Origin: Bacillus luti
GTDB taxonomy: Bacteria > Bacillota > Bacilli > Bacillales > Bacillaceae_G
Direction: 5' to 3'
Assembly (NCBI RefSeq): GCF_001884105.1
Contig: NZ_MACI01000093.1
Coordinates: forward strand, 124,001-188,000
DNA: 64,000 bases
Made by a program: the position numbers and the translations under genes
Notes under the pieces: model-generated
What the model saw: the letters and a program-made list of their open reading frames with translations, nothing else
The model's database searches: none
What the model was told of the DNA's origin: nothing
Shown here: positions 54,087-64,000 of the stretch, piece after piece
Layout: each line of letters begins with the position of its first letter
How positions within the stretch are numbered: the stretch's first letter is position 1

Positions 54087-55826
54087 TTGTTATCGGAATT
54101 ATCGATTAGAAACTTTGCTATTATTGAGGCATTAAATATTTCTTTTCAAAAAGGTTTAACGGTTTTAAGTGGTGAAACAGGGGCCGGGAAATCGATTATT
54201 ATTGATGCGATTAGTTTGCTTGTAGGTGGCCGTGGTTCAGCAGAATTTGTTCGATACGGAACAGAAAAAGCTGAGATAGAGGGGCTATTTTATGTTGAAG
54301 ATGATAAGCATCCATGTATTGCAAAGGCAGAAGAATTGGATATAGAAATAGAAGATGGCATGATTATTTTGAAGCGAGACATCGCTGCAAACGGAAAGAG
54401 TGTATGTCGTGTAAATGGAAAACTGGTTACACTTAGTATATTAAAAGAAATTGGGAAAACGCTTGTTGATATTCATGGACAGCATGAAACACAAGATTTA
54501 ATGAATGAAGAGCGTCACCTATTTATGCTCGATCATTTTGATGGAGAGCGTATTGTTAAACAATTAGGTATATATCAAAACGTATACGCTGACTACGAGA
54601 AATTAAAAAAACAGTTGAAATCGTTAAGTGAAAATGAACAACAAATGGCACATCGCTTAGATTTAATTCAATTCCAACATGAAGAAATTCGTAAGGCGGA
54701 TTTAAAGATGGATGAAGAAAATGAATTAATTGAGGAACGATTGCAAATTTCTAATTTTGAAAAGATTTATAAAGCGTTAGGTGATGCATATCGTTCGTTA
54801 AGTGCTGACGGACAAGGATTAGATAATGTAAGAAGCGCAATGGGACAAATGGAGAGTATTACACATTTAGATGAAGTGTATCAGGAAAATCATGATTCAA
54901 TTGCAAATAGCTATTATTTATTAGAAGAAGTGGCGTATCAACTTAGAGAAAAGCTCGATATGATGGAATATGATCCGAATCGTCTAGATGAAATTGAGAC
55001 ACGTTTAAATGAAATTCGTATGTTAAAGAGAAAATATGGAAATACTGTAGAAGAGATTTTAGCGTATGCTGATAAAATTGAACAAGAAATTTTTACAATT
55101 GAAAATAAAGATGTTCATATTGAAACGACGAAGAAACAGTTAAAGGAATTAGAAAGTGTTATTCTGCAAGAAGCAACGTTATTAAGTACTATGCGTCATG
55201 AGCTTGCAGAGCATCTTACAAATGCCATTCATCAGGAATTAAAAGAATTATATATGGAAAAAACGAAATTTGAAGTGAGAATCATGAAGAGAGAAGGAAA
55301 TGCAGAAGAACCTCTTGTGGAAGGTACACCAGTAAGATTGACGGCGGATGGTTATGATCATGTGGAATTTTATATTTCAACGAACCCAGGTGAACCGCTA
55401 AAACCACTTTCAAAGGTCGCTTCCGGCGGGGAGTTATCTCGTATTATTTTAGCTTTAAAAAGTATTTTTTCTAAGCATCAAGGTGTTGCGTCTGTTATTT
55501 TTGATGAAGTGGATACAGGTGTGAGTGGCCGAGTTGCACAGGCTATTGCGGAGAAGATTTATCGTGTATCAGTAAACTCGCAAGTACTTTGTATTACGCA
55601 CTTACCTCAAGTAGCTTCAATGGCGGATTCACATTTATTTATTCGAAAACAGGTAGCGAATGATCGGACAATTACATCAGTTACTGTTTTAACTATGGAG
55701 GATAAAGTAACAGAAATAGCTCGAATGATTTCTGGTGTGGAAATTACGGATTTAACGACAGAACATGCGAAAGAGTTACTTACGCAAGCGCATCATTTTA
55801 AACAGACAGCAGAGGCTATCCAGTAA
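54087..55826 (+). CDS. recN: DNA repair protein RecN
   Basis: A 579-residue SMC-like ATPase of double-strand break repair. Walker A is GETGAGKS (29-36). Long coiled-coil arms occupy about 155-370, and the C-terminal signature is LSKVASGGELSRIILALK with Walker B VIFDEVDTG. TTG 54087 (MLSELSIRNFAIIE) fits the family N-terminus with GAGGTGA 8 bases upstream; GTG 54075 would add four residues. Confidence 0.93.
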   Translation: MLSELSIRNFAIIEALNISFQKGLTVLSGETGAGKSIIIDAISLLVGGRGSAEFVRYGTEKAEIEGLFYVEDDKHPCIAKAEELDIEIEDGMIILKRDIAANGKSVCRVNGKLVTLSILKEIGKTLVDIHGQHETQDLMNEERHLFMLDHFDGERIVKQLGIYQNVYADYEKLKKQLKSLSENEQQMAHRLDLIQFQHEEIRKADLKMDEENELIEERLQISNFEKIYKALGDAYRSLSADGQGLDNVRSAMGQMESITHLDEVYQENHDSIANSYYLLEEVAYQLREKLDMMEYDPNRLDEIETRLNEIRMLKRKYGNTVEEILAYADKIEQEIFTIENKDVHIETTKKQLKELESVILQEATLLSTMRHELAEHLTNAIHQELKELYMEKTKFEVRIMKREGNAEEPLVEGTPVRLTADGYDHVEFYISTNPGEPLKPLSKVASGGELSRIILALKSIFSKHQGVASVIFDEVDTGVSGRVAQAIAEKIYRVSVNSQVLCITHLPQVASMADSHLFIRKQVANDRTITSVTVLTMEDKVTEIARMISGVEITDLTTEHAKELLTQAHHFKQTAEAIQ

Positions 55827-55841
55827 TGGATAGCTTTTTTT
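55815..55841 (+). terminator. Terminator of recN
   Basis: GCTATCCA-GTAA-TGGATAGC followed by seven T's; it overlaps the stop codon. Confidence 0.88.
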
Positions 55842-55944
55842 CTCAAATAACGATTTCTTAATTCTTCCGGTTATAAATAAAGCATTGCAAGGAGAGATTA
55901 AAAAGTGAAGCCAAGAGGCTGAATGTGGGGTAGGAGCGAGGAGA

Positions 55945-57243
55945 GTGAACAAATTGAAATTAGAAAGATTTCGCAAAATAATAGGTCTTTGTCTCCTTGT
56001 TTCTTTAGTTTTTATTGGATGTTTTAAACCGCTTCGAACGTTTATTTCATCACCGAAACAACTTGTTATTTTTGAAGGGCAACAATCAGAAATAGCTTCA
56101 TTACCAGTTTTTCAAGCTTCATCTACAGATCGTCATGTATTTACAGTGAGTTCGAACGAACAAAAACAAGGACTTATGGTAAATTCTCATCAAAATGGTG
56201 AAGCAGATATGGTGTTTCAGCTTGCTGGTTTTCCAGTGAAAAAAGTAAATGTAAAAGTGCTGAAAGATTTTAAAGTTATTCCAGGTGGACAATCGATTGG
56301 TGTAAAATTAAACACAAAAGGTGTACTTGTTGTAGGCCATCATTTAATTCAAACTGAAAAAGGTAAAATATCTCCTGGTGAAACAGCAGGTGTGCAAATT
56401 GGAGATATGATTACTGAAATTAATGGTAAAACAATTGAAAGAATGAGTGATGTAGCACCATTTGTTCATAGTAGTGGTGAAACAGGTGAGCCGCTTAATC
56501 TTGTTTTGTTACGAGATGGAAAATACATTCGCACTAAGTTAACACCACAAAAAGATAGTGGTGAATCTTCTTATCGTATTGGCTTATATATTCGAGATTC
56601 GGCAGCTGGAATCGGAACGATGACATTTGTTCATCCAGATTCTATGAAATACGGGGCGCTTGGTCATGTTATTTCTGATAATGACACAAAAAAACCGATT
56701 CAAGTTGAAGATGGGCAAATTATGCGTTCAACAGTTACATCAATTGAAAGAGGAAGTCATGGGAATCCAGGAGAGAAATTAGCGAGGTTCTCACCAGATC
56801 GTGAAGTGATTGGTAATATTACAATAAATAGTCCGTTTGGCATTTTTGGGAAATTAAATACAAATATGACAAATGGTATAATGGATAAAGCAATGCCTAT
56901 TGCATTATCAAATCAAGTAAAAGAGGGACCAGCAAAGATTTTAACAGTTATTGATCAAGATAAAGTAGAATCGTTTGATATTGAAGTTGTTAGTACAGTA
57001 CCGCAAAAATTTCCAGCTACAAAAGGTATGGTTATCAAAGTAACAGATAAACGTTTATTAGCGAAAACGGGTGGTATCGTACAAGGAATGAGTGGAAGCC
57101 CAATCGTACAAAACGGGAAAGTAATTGGTGCTGTTACGCATGTATTTGTAAATGATCCAACGTCAGGATACGGTGTTCATATTGAATGGATGTTACATGA
57201 GGCTGGAATTAATATTTATGATCAAGAAAAAAAAGCGAGCTAA
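55945..57243 (+). CDS. spoIVB: SpoIVB serine peptidase
   Basis: A 432-residue forespore-made S55 protease that signals across the intermembrane space to activate SpoIVFB and pro-sigma-K. An N-terminal membrane helix is at about 11-27, a PDZ domain at about 110-200, and catalytic H241 (GALGHV) and S385 (GMSGSPI). Start GTG 55945, or TTG 55954 three codons on; AGGAG sites serve either. It directly precedes spo0A, as in other Bacilli. Confidence 0.94.
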   Translation: MNKLKLERFRKIIGLCLLVSLVFIGCFKPLRTFISSPKQLVIFEGQQSEIASLPVFQASSTDRHVFTVSSNEQKQGLMVNSHQNGEADMVFQLAGFPVKKVNVKVLKDFKVIPGGQSIGVKLNTKGVLVVGHHLIQTEKGKISPGETAGVQIGDMITEINGKTIERMSDVAPFVHSSGETGEPLNLVLLRDGKYIRTKLTPQKDSGESSYRIGLYIRDSAAGIGTMTFVHPDSMKYGALGHVISDNDTKKPIQVEDGQIMRSTVTSIERGSHGNPGEKLARFSPDREVIGNITINSPFGIFGKLNTNMTNGIMDKAMPIALSNQVKEGPAKILTVIDQDKVESFDIEVVSTVPQKFPATKGMVIKVTDKRLLAKTGGIVQGMSGSPIVQNGKVIGAVTHVFVNDPTSGYGVHIEWMLHEAGINIYDQEKKAS

Positions 57244-57265
57244 TTTATTAATTAGCTCGCTTTTT
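57228..57265. terminator. Terminator of spoIVB
   Basis: A 14-bp perfect stem AAAAGCGAGCTAAT / ATTAGCTCGCTTTT, with T run, overlapping the spoIVB stop. Confidence 0.9.
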
Positions 57266-57462
57266 CTGTTTAAAAATTCGTTGAAATTTTGTAAAAGCTC
57301 CGCAAGAGGTGTTTTTTGTTGTAAAATAAAAGGAAAGGGTTGAACGTTTCGTTGTATTTCTATGATGGAATGTGTTGTGAAAGGAAAAAAATGAACGATA
57401 AACATATTTTTTTGTGATTTTATCGGAAAGTAACAAACTTTAAAAGGGAATTTTCACACAAT

Positions 57463-57469
57463 TGTCGAA
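57463..57469 (+). promoter_or_regulatory. Spo0A box upstream of spo0A
   Basis: TGTCGAA is an exact 0A box 64 bases before the spo0A start, consistent with the autoregulation known in B. subtilis. The matching sigma-H promoter is not clear to me. Confidence 0.6.
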
Positions 57470-57532
57470 CAATTCATGTAGCCTAGAAGGATACACATGT
57501 CGGAGAATCGATTCGGTAAGGGAGGAAAAGCT

Positions 57533-58327
57533 GTGGAGAAAATTAAAGTATGTCTTGTGGATGATAATAAAGAATTAGTATCAATGCTAGAGAGTTATGT
57601 TGCTGCTCAAGATGATATGGAAGTAATTGGAACTGCTTATAATGGACAAGAGTGTTTAAACTTATTGAAAGACAGGCAGCCGGATGTACTCGTATTAGAC
57701 ATTATTATGCCACATCTAGATGGTTTAGCTGTATTAGAAAAAATGCGCCACATTGAAAGGCTAAGACAGCCTAGCGTAATTATGTTAACAGCATTTGGAC
57801 AAGAAGATGTGACGAAAAAAGCAGTTGATTTAGGTGCTTCATATTTCATATTAAAACCATTTGATATGGAGAATTTAACAAGTCATATTCGTCAAGTGAG
57901 TGGTAAGGTAAACGCTACCATTAAACGTCCATTGCCATCTTTCCGATCAGCGACAACAGTAGATGGAAAACCGAAAAACTTAGATGCGAGTATTACGAGT
58001 ATCATTCATGAAATTGGTGTACCTGCTCATATTAAAGGGTATATGTATTTACGAGAAGCGATCTCTATGGTATACAATGACATCGAATTATTAGGATCTA
58101 TTACGAAAGTATTATATCCAGATATCGCGAAAAAGTATAATACAACAGCAAGTCGTGTTGAACGAGCAATCCGTCACGCAATAGAGGTAGCTTGGAGCCG
58201 TGGGAATATAGATTCTATTTCGTCCTTATTCGGTTATACAGTATCCATGTCAAAAGCAAAACCTACGAATTCTGAATTCATTGCGATGGTTGCGGATAAG
58301 CTGAGACTGGAACATAAGGCTAGCTGA
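57533..58327 (+). CDS. spo0A: Sporulation master regulator Spo0A
   Basis: A 264-residue response regulator. The receiver has D10/D11, phosphorylated D56 (LVLDIIMPH), T86 and K108. The C-terminal DNA-binding domain spans about 150-264 ([20 protein letters not shown] carries the recognition helix). Start GTG 57533 behind AAGGGAGG gives the standard length; an in-frame upstream ATG at 57497 is unlikely. Confidence 0.97.
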   Translation: MEKIKVCLVDDNKELVSMLESYVAAQDDMEVIGTAYNGQECLNLLKDRQPDVLVLDIIMPHLDGLAVLEKMRHIERLRQPSVIMLTAFGQEDVTKKAVDLGASYFILKPFDMENLTSHIRQVSGKVNATIKRPLPSFRSATTVDGKPKNLDASITSIIHEIGVPAHIKGYMYLREAISMVYNDIELLGSITKVLYPDIAKKYNTTASRVERAIRHAIEVAWSRGNIDSISSLFGYTVSMSKAKPTNSEFIAMVADKLRLEHKAS

Positions 58328-58423
58328 GAGTAGGTATACTAAAGAGTTTACTCTTTAGTGAAACCGATGAATTATTGAATTTCATACTGAATATCGATTT
58401 TAAAACAAATAAATTGTTTTACC

Positions 58424-58460
58424 TAAAGACCAATGGATTTTATAATTCATTGGTCTTTTT
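58424..58460 (+). terminator. Terminator downstream of spo0A
   Basis: The stem AAAGACCAATG / CATTGGTCTTT has a T run. A second hairpin (ACTAAAGAG / CTCTTTAGT, near 58338) without T's lies closer to the stop. Confidence 0.78.
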
Positions 58461-58556
58461 ATTTACTTTGATTTAAGAATAGTGAGGCGATTTAGTGGGA
58501 TATATATGTAGAAAGGGGCAGGGAAAAGAAGTGGGTTGTATAGGGAATACGTGGGT

Positions 58557-58585
58557 TTGACATCGTAATCTTGATAACGTATCAT
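58557..58585 (+). promoter_or_regulatory. Sigma-A promoter of the 510-aa membrane protein
   Basis: TTGACA and TATCAT are separated by 17 bases, 37 bases before ATG 58623. Confidence 0.7.
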
Positions 58586-58622
58586 TGATTGGGAAATGAT
58601 ATAGGTATAGGAGAATATAAGA

Positions 58623-60155
58623 ATGTCTGTAAAAAAAATAGTGGATCGATTGTATCCAATCATTGTTATGACGGTGTTTTTGGCTGTATTTTCAATGATA
58701 GTAAGTAAGTTTTTCATTCCGAAAGTAATTTTGATGAGTGGAGAATTTCCGTATCCGACTGAGGAGTATACTGCAAGCAAGATAGGCGTTGTTATAGTAG
58801 CGACACTTCTTTTATTTGCACTTTTCTTTATGTATTACAAATGGGTTATTAATAAAATGAAAAGAACGTATACAAATATTATGATTACCTTAGGGATAAT
58901 AAGTATTTTGGTGGTAGAAATATTTATTACTTCTATAGCGTTTAACCCTGTTGTAGGGGATTATGCCATCCTTAAACAAGGAATTGTCTCGGTGTTTAAT
59001 GGAGATAATCAATTTTTAGAAATGGGACAACTTCTATTTTATCCATATAATACACATATTGTATTATTAGGAGGATACTTTTCTAAATTAATAGGAAGCG
59101 TAGATTTAGCCATAAAAATATTACCAATAGTATGTATAACAGGTAGTATCATTTTAAATGTATTGATTGTAAGGAAGATTACAAACTTTAAAGTTGCTCA
59201 CATATCGATTGTGTTATCTGTGCTAAACATTTTTATATATTGGCAGGCACCGGTTTTTTATACACATACATTAGTAATATTTTTTATTTCAGCAACGATG
59301 TATACATATTTGTGCTTGAAAACGGCCGAAACAAAAAGAATGCAGATTATTTTGTGGATTTTATTGGGAGTTTTCGCAGCTTGTACTTACATTATACGAC
59401 CGACAGCATTGGCGGTAGCGTTAGCGATTTTAATTGAAAATATTTTAAAGTTTCGTAAGGGATATTCTGTAAAGGTGTTAAGTAGTGTTGTATTTTGTTT
59501 AATCCTTATTGTAAGTTTTAAGGGGATAACGACAAAGCTAAATCTTAGTACCGATAATGAAATTGAAAAAATTCCGTATACTCATTGGGTGAAAATGGGT
59601 TTAAACAAAGATACGTATGGTGTTTGGAATCAGGCAGATGCAGATTATATTGATGATGAAAACATAAAGAATACGAAGGACTTGAATGAACACAATAAAG
59701 AAGTTATAGTACAACGTTTCAATGAGCTTGGTGTAATGGGTTATGTACAACATTTGAATGAAAAAATAACTAGAGAATGGGTATCGAGTCAGTTTTCCAT
59801 GTATCGTATTGGGCAATGGTTCGAGCAGAAGAATGACAAGGTAACTAATTTTGTGTCGAACTATAGTACAACGAAGTATGAAATCGTTACTATATATTCT
59901 TACATTATTAAATTATTCGTGTATATAGCTGTTATGGCGGCTGTTATTCTTTATACAAAGAAAGATGAAAAAGAATCGGAAGTTATACGAATTGCGATGA
60001 TTAGTACATTAGGAGTATTTACTTTCTTGTTACTATGGGAAACAGCCCCGCATTATACGTATGAGGCATTTGCATTTATGAATATTCCAGCTTCTTTAGG
60101 ATTGTATAAATTGTTTACGATTGTGACAAAGGATAAACACGGACAATTTGAATAA
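58623..60155 (+). CDS. Polytopic membrane protein, possible GT-C glycosyltransferase
   Basis: A 510-residue protein with about 11-12 hydrophobic segments and an extracytoplasmic-type soluble stretch (about 300-395) before the last helices. The first loop contains NPVVGDYAILKQG with an acidic residue, as in GT-C/PMT-type glycosyltransferases. That is a resemblance, not proof. AGGAGAATATAAG precedes the ATG. Monocistronic between strong terminators. Absent from the B. subtilis spo0A neighbourhood as I remember it. Confidence 0.6.
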   Translation: MSVKKIVDRLYPIIVMTVFLAVFSMIVSKFFIPKVILMSGEFPYPTEEYTASKIGVVIVATLLLFALFFMYYKWVINKMKRTYTNIMITLGIISILVVEIFITSIAFNPVVGDYAILKQGIVSVFNGDNQFLEMGQLLFYPYNTHIVLLGGYFSKLIGSVDLAIKILPIVCITGSIILNVLIVRKITNFKVAHISIVLSVLNIFIYWQAPVFYTHTLVIFFISATMYTYLCLKTAETKRMQIILWILLGVFAACTYIIRPTALAVALAILIENILKFRKGYSVKVLSSVVFCLILIVSFKGITTKLNLSTDNEIEKIPYTHWVKMGLNKDTYGVWNQADADYIDDENIKNTKDLNEHNKEVIVQRFNELGVMGYVQHLNEKITREWVSSQFSMYRIGQWFEQKNDKVTNFVSNYSTTKYEIVTIYSYIIKLFVYIAVMAAVILYTKKDEKESEVIRIAMISTLGVFTFLLLWETAPHYTYEAFAFMNIPASLGLYKLFTIVTKDKHGQFE

Positions 60156-60167
60156 TTAAAATATTAT

Positions 60168-60204
60168 AGCAAACCCCCTCTTTTCATAAAAGAGGGGGTT
60201 TGCT
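60168..60204. terminator. Strong hairpin terminator
   Basis: 17-bp perfect arms AGCAAACCCCCTCTTTT / AAAAGAGGGGGTTTGCT with a 3-base loop. The T run is in the stem and not after it. Confidence 0.75.
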
Positions 60205-60322
60205 ATGTATAATTGAAGAGGGTTTGAAATTGGGGAATAGAATGTGCGTTACATATTTTTAGTGGAGAAGTCATCCGTGATATAATAGTTGATAATAAAA
60301 AGCCCTGCAAAACAGGACCATA

Positions 60323-60469
60323 TTATTCTTCATCTTTATTTTGTTTTTCTAATTCAACTAGCTTTTGAATTAAAATGTGCTGTGGCATATGCATGAGCTG
60401 TTCAAGTGGGACACCTAACGCTTTTGATAGACGGACTGCAGTGTCTGGAGAAATTTGTAATGGTCTCAT
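60323..60469 (-). CDS. yycC: YycC family small protein
   Basis: A 48-residue peptide MRPLQISPDTAVRLSKAL, then GVPLEQLMHMPQHIL and an acidic tail. AAAGGAGGTACTTCT precedes the ATG. Sequence and size fit the YycC family with its conserved HMP. Function unknown. Confidence 0.75.
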   Translation of the reverse strand: MRPLQISPDTAVRLSKALGVPLEQLMHMPQHILIQKLVELEKQNKDEE

Positions 60470-60519
60470 AGAAGTACCTCCTTTTTCGTATAGTATAGCA
60501 TAAGATTGGGGGAGTGAGG

Positions 60520-61248
60520 ATGACTCTTATATTTGCACATCGTGGTGTAGCGGGAACGTACCCAGAAAATACAATGATTTCATTTGAAGCGGCGGAGTCT
60601 TTTAGAGCGGATGGAATTGAGCTTGATGTTCAATTAACGAAAGATGGAAAGGTTGTCGTCATTCATGATGAAACGGTGAACCGGACAACAAATGGGAAAG
60701 GTGCGGTTCGAAATTATTTATATGAGGATTTATGTAAGTTAGATGCAAGTTATAAATTTGGTGACAAAGTAGGTTTTTGTAAAATACCACTTTTAGAAGA
60801 GGTATTAAAATGGCTTGTAAAAACAGATTTGCTACTTAATATTGAACTTAAAAATAATAAAATCCCATATAGAGGTTTAGAAGAAGAGGTTATAACACTT
60901 GTGCGTAAATTTAGTCTGGAGGATCGGGTTATATTTTCATCGTTTAATCACTACAGTATGAAACGATGCCATATGATGGCTCCTGATATTCAAACAGCTA
61001 TTTTATATCGCGAAGGTTTGCATAGTCCGTGGGCATATGCGAAAAAAATGGGTGCAACAGCAGTACATCCGAATTATCGTTACCTTCCAGATGCCATTGC
61101 TGAACTAACGATAGAAAGTGGTGTAGAGGTTCGCCCTTATACAATAAATGAAGAAACACTTATGCGTAAATATTTTGATATGAATATATCGGCGATTATT
61201 ACGGATTATCCTGAAACAGCAAGAACTTTATTGCCTATAAAAAAATGA
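60520..61248 (+). CDS. yqiK: Glycerophosphodiester phosphodiesterase YqiK
   Basis: A 242-residue GDPD enzyme. HRG (FAHRGVAGTYPENTM), ELDVQLTKDGKVVVIHDETVNRTT and ELKNNK are the catalytic and metal-binding motifs. No signal peptide, so cytoplasmic. ATG 60520 has GGGGGAG upstream; GTG 60514 is part of that site. Confidence 0.92.
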   Translation: MTLIFAHRGVAGTYPENTMISFEAAESFRADGIELDVQLTKDGKVVVIHDETVNRTTNGKGAVRNYLYEDLCKLDASYKFGDKVGFCKIPLLEEVLKWLVKTDLLLNIELKNNKIPYRGLEEEVITLVRKFSLEDRVIFSSFNHYSMKRCHMMAPDIQTAILYREGLHSPWAYAKKMGATAVHPNYRYLPDAIAELTIESGVEVRPYTINEETLMRKYFDMNISAIITDYPETARTLLPIKK

Positions 61249-61275
61249 GACCGAGTGCAACGGTCTCATTTTTTA
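61240..61275. terminator. Terminator of yqiK
   Basis: The stem AATGAGACCG / CGGTCTCATT has a T run and overlaps the stop codon. Confidence 0.85.
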
Positions 61276-61299
61276 TTTGTTAATAGAAGAAAATTTTTT

Positions 61300-61533
61300 C
61301 TATCTTCTAAAGCGGGCTTGAACTTTATTTCGTTTGCGGTCCCGGTGTAAGACGAAGCCACCAAAGATATAAAAGCCGAGTGCGAAGCAGAGAGCTCCGA
61401 TTAAAAATTGTAACCATAGTATAGAGATTGGTGGAAATAGAATGCCGAATAAAGTATCCCTCATTAACTTAATGCCAAGCACGGCTAATGAAATAGGAAT
61501 GAGTGCTAACAATAGAGCGAGGTAACGCTGCAT
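61300..61533 (-). CDS. yqzF: DUF2627 membrane protein YqzF
   Basis: A 77-residue protein with two hydrophobic segments (about 4-22 and 38-60) and a basic tail (HRDRKRNKVQARFRR). Fits DUF2627/YqzF, which lies before bkdR in B. subtilis. AAAAGGAG precedes the ATG. Function unknown. Confidence 0.85.
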   Translation of the reverse strand: MQRYLALLLALIPISLAVLGIKLMRDTLFGILFPPISILWLQFLIGALCFALGFYIFGGFVLHRDRKRNKVQARFRR

Positions 61534-61670
61534 ACATAACGCTCCTTTTCAGATTATTTAGTATATTTTAATGATGTTATATGAAAAGGGGGTTTGTCAA
61601 GAGATTGCTGAACGAGTAAGATAAGGGTGTGAAAAAAATTGCAGAGATACTTCGAGAGGAAGTGTACGAT

Positions 61671-63743
61671 ATGAAACAAAAGGTGTTAATTGTTGGTGCA
61701 GGTGAAGGTGGCAGTACACTGCTGAATCTGTTACAAAGTTCGAATATATTTCAAATTATAGGGATTATAGATATAAATCCGATGGCGAAAGGATTACAAA
61801 TTGCTAAGGAATATGGGATTACGATTGGAGAAAGTATAACTCCGTTTCTTTCTATGCACCTCGATGTCATGTTTGATATGACAGGTGACGATAATCTACA
61901 TAAAGTTTTATTAGAGAAAAAGGATAAAGATACTCTTCTTATACCAGGTGATATTGCAAAAATTGTTACGAGATTAGCGCATGAGAAGGAAGATTTAATT
62001 AGAAAGTTAGAAGAACAAACACAACAAGGGGATTTAATTTTAAATTCTACACATGACGGTATGATTGTCATCGATCGAGAGGGGCAAGTCCGCCTTTTTA
62101 ATAAAAGTGCGGAGCGTATTATCGGATATAAAAAAGAAAACGCAATAGGGAAACATATTTTAGATGTGATCCCAACGAGTAAGTTGCTTCGTATCATACG
62201 AACGAAACAAATAGAAGTGAATTATGAACTGACGTTAGAGAATGAAAAGAAAATTATTACAACACGTATTCCAATATTGAAAGAGGGAGGAGAGGTACAA
62301 GGGGCGTTTGCGATTTTTAAAGATATTACGGAAGTCGTAGATCTCGCGGAAGAAGTTACAGATTTGAAGGAAATTCAAACGTTACTTGAGGCGATTATTA
62401 ACTCATCTGAGGAAGCGATTTCTGTCGTGGACGAAAAAGGAAGAGGGTTAGTAATTAACCCCGCCTATACGAAATTAACTGGATTAACAGAAGAAGATAT
62501 ACTTGGACAACCAGCTACAACAGATATTGTAGAAGGTGAAAGTATGCATATGAAAGTACTTCGAACACGCCGTGCGGTACGCGGAATACATATGAAAATT
62601 GGTCAAAAAAAGCGAGATGTAATCGTAAACGTAGCACCAGTCATTGTTGATGGTATATTGAAAGGAAGCGTCGGTGTAATTCGTGACGTATCAGAAATTC
62701 AAAAGTTAACCAATGAATTGAATAGAGCAAGGCAAATCATTCGAACATTAGAAGCGAAATATGCATTTGATGATATTGTCGGAAATTCAGATGAAACAAC
62801 GGCAGCTATCGAGCAGGCGAAACTTGGGGCGAATACACCAGCAACAGTATTACTACGCGGAGAGTCAGGGACAGGTAAAGAATTGTTTGCACATGCTATC
62901 CATAATGGAAGTAATCGAAAATATAATAAGTTCGTTCGTGTAAACTGTGCAGCTATTTCTGAGACGTTGTTAGAAAGTGAATTATTCGGTTATGAGGAGG
63001 GTGCATTTTCTGGAGCGAAAAGAGGCGGGAAACGTGGATTCTTTGAGGAAGCGAATAATGGCAGTATCTTTTTAGATGAAATAGGAGAGTTATCTGCTAA
63101 TACACAGGCGAAACTCCTCCGCGTGCTGCAAGAAAAAGAAATTGTAAAAGTTGGTGGGACGAAAGCGATACCTATTAATGTCCGGGTAATTGCAGCGACA
63201 CATGTGAATTTGGAAAAGGCTATTTTAGAAGGAGAATTTAGGGAAGACCTTTATTATCGTTTAAATAAAATCCCGATTCAAATTCCATCTCTTCGTCAGC
63301 GTAAAGGCGATATACCAGCGATTGCAGAGAGATTAATTCAAAAAATAAATCAAGATTATGGCCGAAATGTAGAGGGGCTCACTGATTCGGCTATTTCATA
63401 TTTACAGTCATATGAATGGCCTGGAAATGTGAGGGAGCTTGAAAACATTTTAGGGAGAGCTATTATTTTTATGAATTATAACGAGATATATATTGATGTG
63501 CAGCATTTACCACCTTTACATAAAGAAGAGCAGCTGGAGTTAAAACAAAATAACTTATTACCTGTATTAGAAGAAAAGCCACTTGAGCATTTAGTGACAG
63601 AGTTTGAAGGGAATATCATTCATGAATATTTAGATAAATTTGATGGAAATAAAACAAAAACTGCAAGAGCGCTAGGAATTTCAGTTCGGAATTTATATTA
63701 TAAGCTAGAAAAGTATGACTATGCAAAAAATAGCATGCAATAA
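61671..63743 (+). CDS. bkdR: Sigma-54-dependent activator BkdR
   Basis: A 690-residue enhancer-binding protein. The N-terminal [17 protein letters not shown] region (1-100) is Rossmann-like, followed by two PAS domains (about 115-225 and 235-345), an AAA+ domain with Walker A GESGTGKE (397-404), GAFSGA (444-449, a variant of the sigma-54-contacting GAFTGA) and Walker B SIFLDE (466-471), and a C-terminal Fis-type HTH (about 645-685). ATG 61671 follows GAGAGGAAG. It should activate the sigma-54 promoter at 63880. Confidence 0.92.
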   Translation: MKQKVLIVGAGEGGSTLLNLLQSSNIFQIIGIIDINPMAKGLQIAKEYGITIGESITPFLSMHLDVMFDMTGDDNLHKVLLEKKDKDTLLIPGDIAKIVTRLAHEKEDLIRKLEEQTQQGDLILNSTHDGMIVIDREGQVRLFNKSAERIIGYKKENAIGKHILDVIPTSKLLRIIRTKQIEVNYELTLENEKKIITTRIPILKEGGEVQGAFAIFKDITEVVDLAEEVTDLKEIQTLLEAIINSSEEAISVVDEKGRGLVINPAYTKLTGLTEEDILGQPATTDIVEGESMHMKVLRTRRAVRGIHMKIGQKKRDVIVNVAPVIVDGILKGSVGVIRDVSEIQKLTNELNRARQIIRTLEAKYAFDDIVGNSDETTAAIEQAKLGANTPATVLLRGESGTGKELFAHAIHNGSNRKYNKFVRVNCAAISETLLESELFGYEEGAFSGAKRGGKRGFFEEANNGSIFLDEIGELSANTQAKLLRVLQEKEIVKVGGTKAIPINVRVIAATHVNLEKAILEGEFREDLYYRLNKIPIQIPSLRQRKGDIPAIAERLIQKINQDYGRNVEGLTDSAISYLQSYEWPGNVRELENILGRAIIFMNYNEIYIDVQHLPPLHKEEQLELKQNNLLPVLEEKPLEHLVTEFEGNIIHEYLDKFDGNKTKTARALGISVRNLYYKLEKYDYAKNSMQ

Positions 63744-63770
63744 ATTGCGTACCGTGCAATTTATTGCATG
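63734..63770. promoter_or_regulatory. 37-bp palindrome, candidate BkdR enhancer site
   Basis: 15-bp perfect arms CATGCAATAAATTGC / GCAATTTATTGCATG flank a 7-base centre. It overlaps the bkdR stop and lies about 110 bases before the sigma-54 promoter, the usual place for an enhancer. There is no T run, so it is a poor terminator. Confidence 0.65.
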
Positions 63771-63879
63771 GTATACAAAAAGTGACAAAATAAGACAGAA
63801 TCTTTTGTTATTTTCCAAAGTATTGATTTTACTGCATTTTGAATGCGTTTTCATAATTGGTAAGACCACTTTTAAAAGT

Positions 63880-63895
63880 TGGCACGGTATTTGCT
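63880..63895 (+). promoter_or_regulatory. Sigma-54 promoter of the ptb-bkd operon
   Basis: TGGCAC-N5-TTGCT matches the -24/-12 consensus (TGGCAC-N5-TTGCW) exactly, 43 bases before ATG 63939. Confidence 0.9.
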
Positions 63896-63938
63896 TTATA
63901 AATAGACGAGGGACGACGGAAAGGGTTGATTACAAAAT

Positions 63939-64000
63939 ATGAAGTTAGAACACTTAATTGATCAAGCAGCAGGAAAGCCTAAAAAAACTGTGGCTGTAGC
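63939..64000 (+). CDS. ptb: Phosphate butyryltransferase (N-terminal part)
   Basis: The first 20 codons (MKLEHLIDQAAGKPKKTVAV...) before the window ends. The sequence and its position after bkdR, behind a sigma-54 promoter, fit ptb (yqiS), the first gene of the branched-chain acyl-CoA operon. Confidence 0.85.
   Translation, partial: MKLEHLIDQAAGKPKKTVAV

Overview
The window is a low-GC Gram-positive spore-former chromosome. Gene content and protein sequence place it in the Bacillus cereus group: competence pseudopilus genes, the spoIIIA operon, spoIVB and spo0A, a 216-residue prolyl-4-hydroxylase like the B. anthracis enzyme, and one copy of what I recognise as the group-specific bcr1 repeat. 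From 5.3 kb onward the order is close to the yqg-yqh-yqi region of B. subtilis. I see no tRNA, rRNA, prophage, transposase or CRISPR array.

Layout. (1) 1-2.5 kb: small genes of unknown function, one probably frameshifted at an A tract. (2) 2.5-5.2 kb, mostly minus strand: cystine symporter TcyP, YqgY and an ArsR-type regulator. (3) 5.3-9.3 kb: the comG operon for DNA uptake. (4) 9.4-12.4 kb: prolyl-4-hydroxylase, shikimate kinase, YqzE, a membrane protein, and a small gene flanked by two cre-like sites. (5) 12.5-14.9 kb: YqhG and the YqhH helicase, divergent from (6) 15.3-19.3 kb: gcvT-gcvPA-gcvPB for glycine cleavage, with no recognisable glycine riboswitch upstream. (7) 19.5-27.3 kb: an accessory block absent from the B. 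subtilis order, with a GntR-ABC exporter operon, small membrane proteins, a paired SMR exporter with its TetR regulator and matching operators, an orphan LacI regulator and a lipoprotein. (8) 27.3-36.6 kb: rhodanese, lipM, bcr1, splB, mntR, a HAD phosphatase, yqhP, yqhQ, yqhR, aroQ, pepQ, efp. (9) 36.6-43.0 kb: a broken gene, yqhV and the complete spoIIIAA-AH operon. (10) 43.8-46.1 kb: accB-accC-yqhY. (11) 46.4-55.8 kb: nusB-folD-xseA-xseB-ispA, dxs, tlyA, argR, recN. (12) 55.9-58.3 kb: spoIVB and spo0A. (13) 58.6-64 kb: a polytopic membrane protein, YycC, a glycerophosphodiesterase, YqzF, and the sigma-54 activator bkdR facing a sigma-54 promoter in front of ptb.

How the genes work together. 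Most of the window is housekeeping and development. GcvT/PA/PB and the octanoyltransferase LipM both serve lipoyl-dependent enzymes. AccB/AccC make malonyl-CoA. FolD supplies C1 folates, and Dxs with IspA supply isoprenoids. SpoIIIA, SpoIVB, Spo0A and SplB act in sporulation and spore DNA repair. BkdR drives the branched-chain acyl-CoA genes that begin with ptb and supply branched fatty acid primers.

I found no clear new multi-gene system. The observations most worth checking are a non-ATG/GTG/TTG start for spoIIIAD, the bcr1 insertion exactly at a stop codon, palindromic operators in front of accB, the GntR-ABC operon and ptb, a possible attenuator or small RNA before dxs, and convergent genes that share an embedded terminator. 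Gene calls rest on translated sequence and remembered family features; no database search was run.
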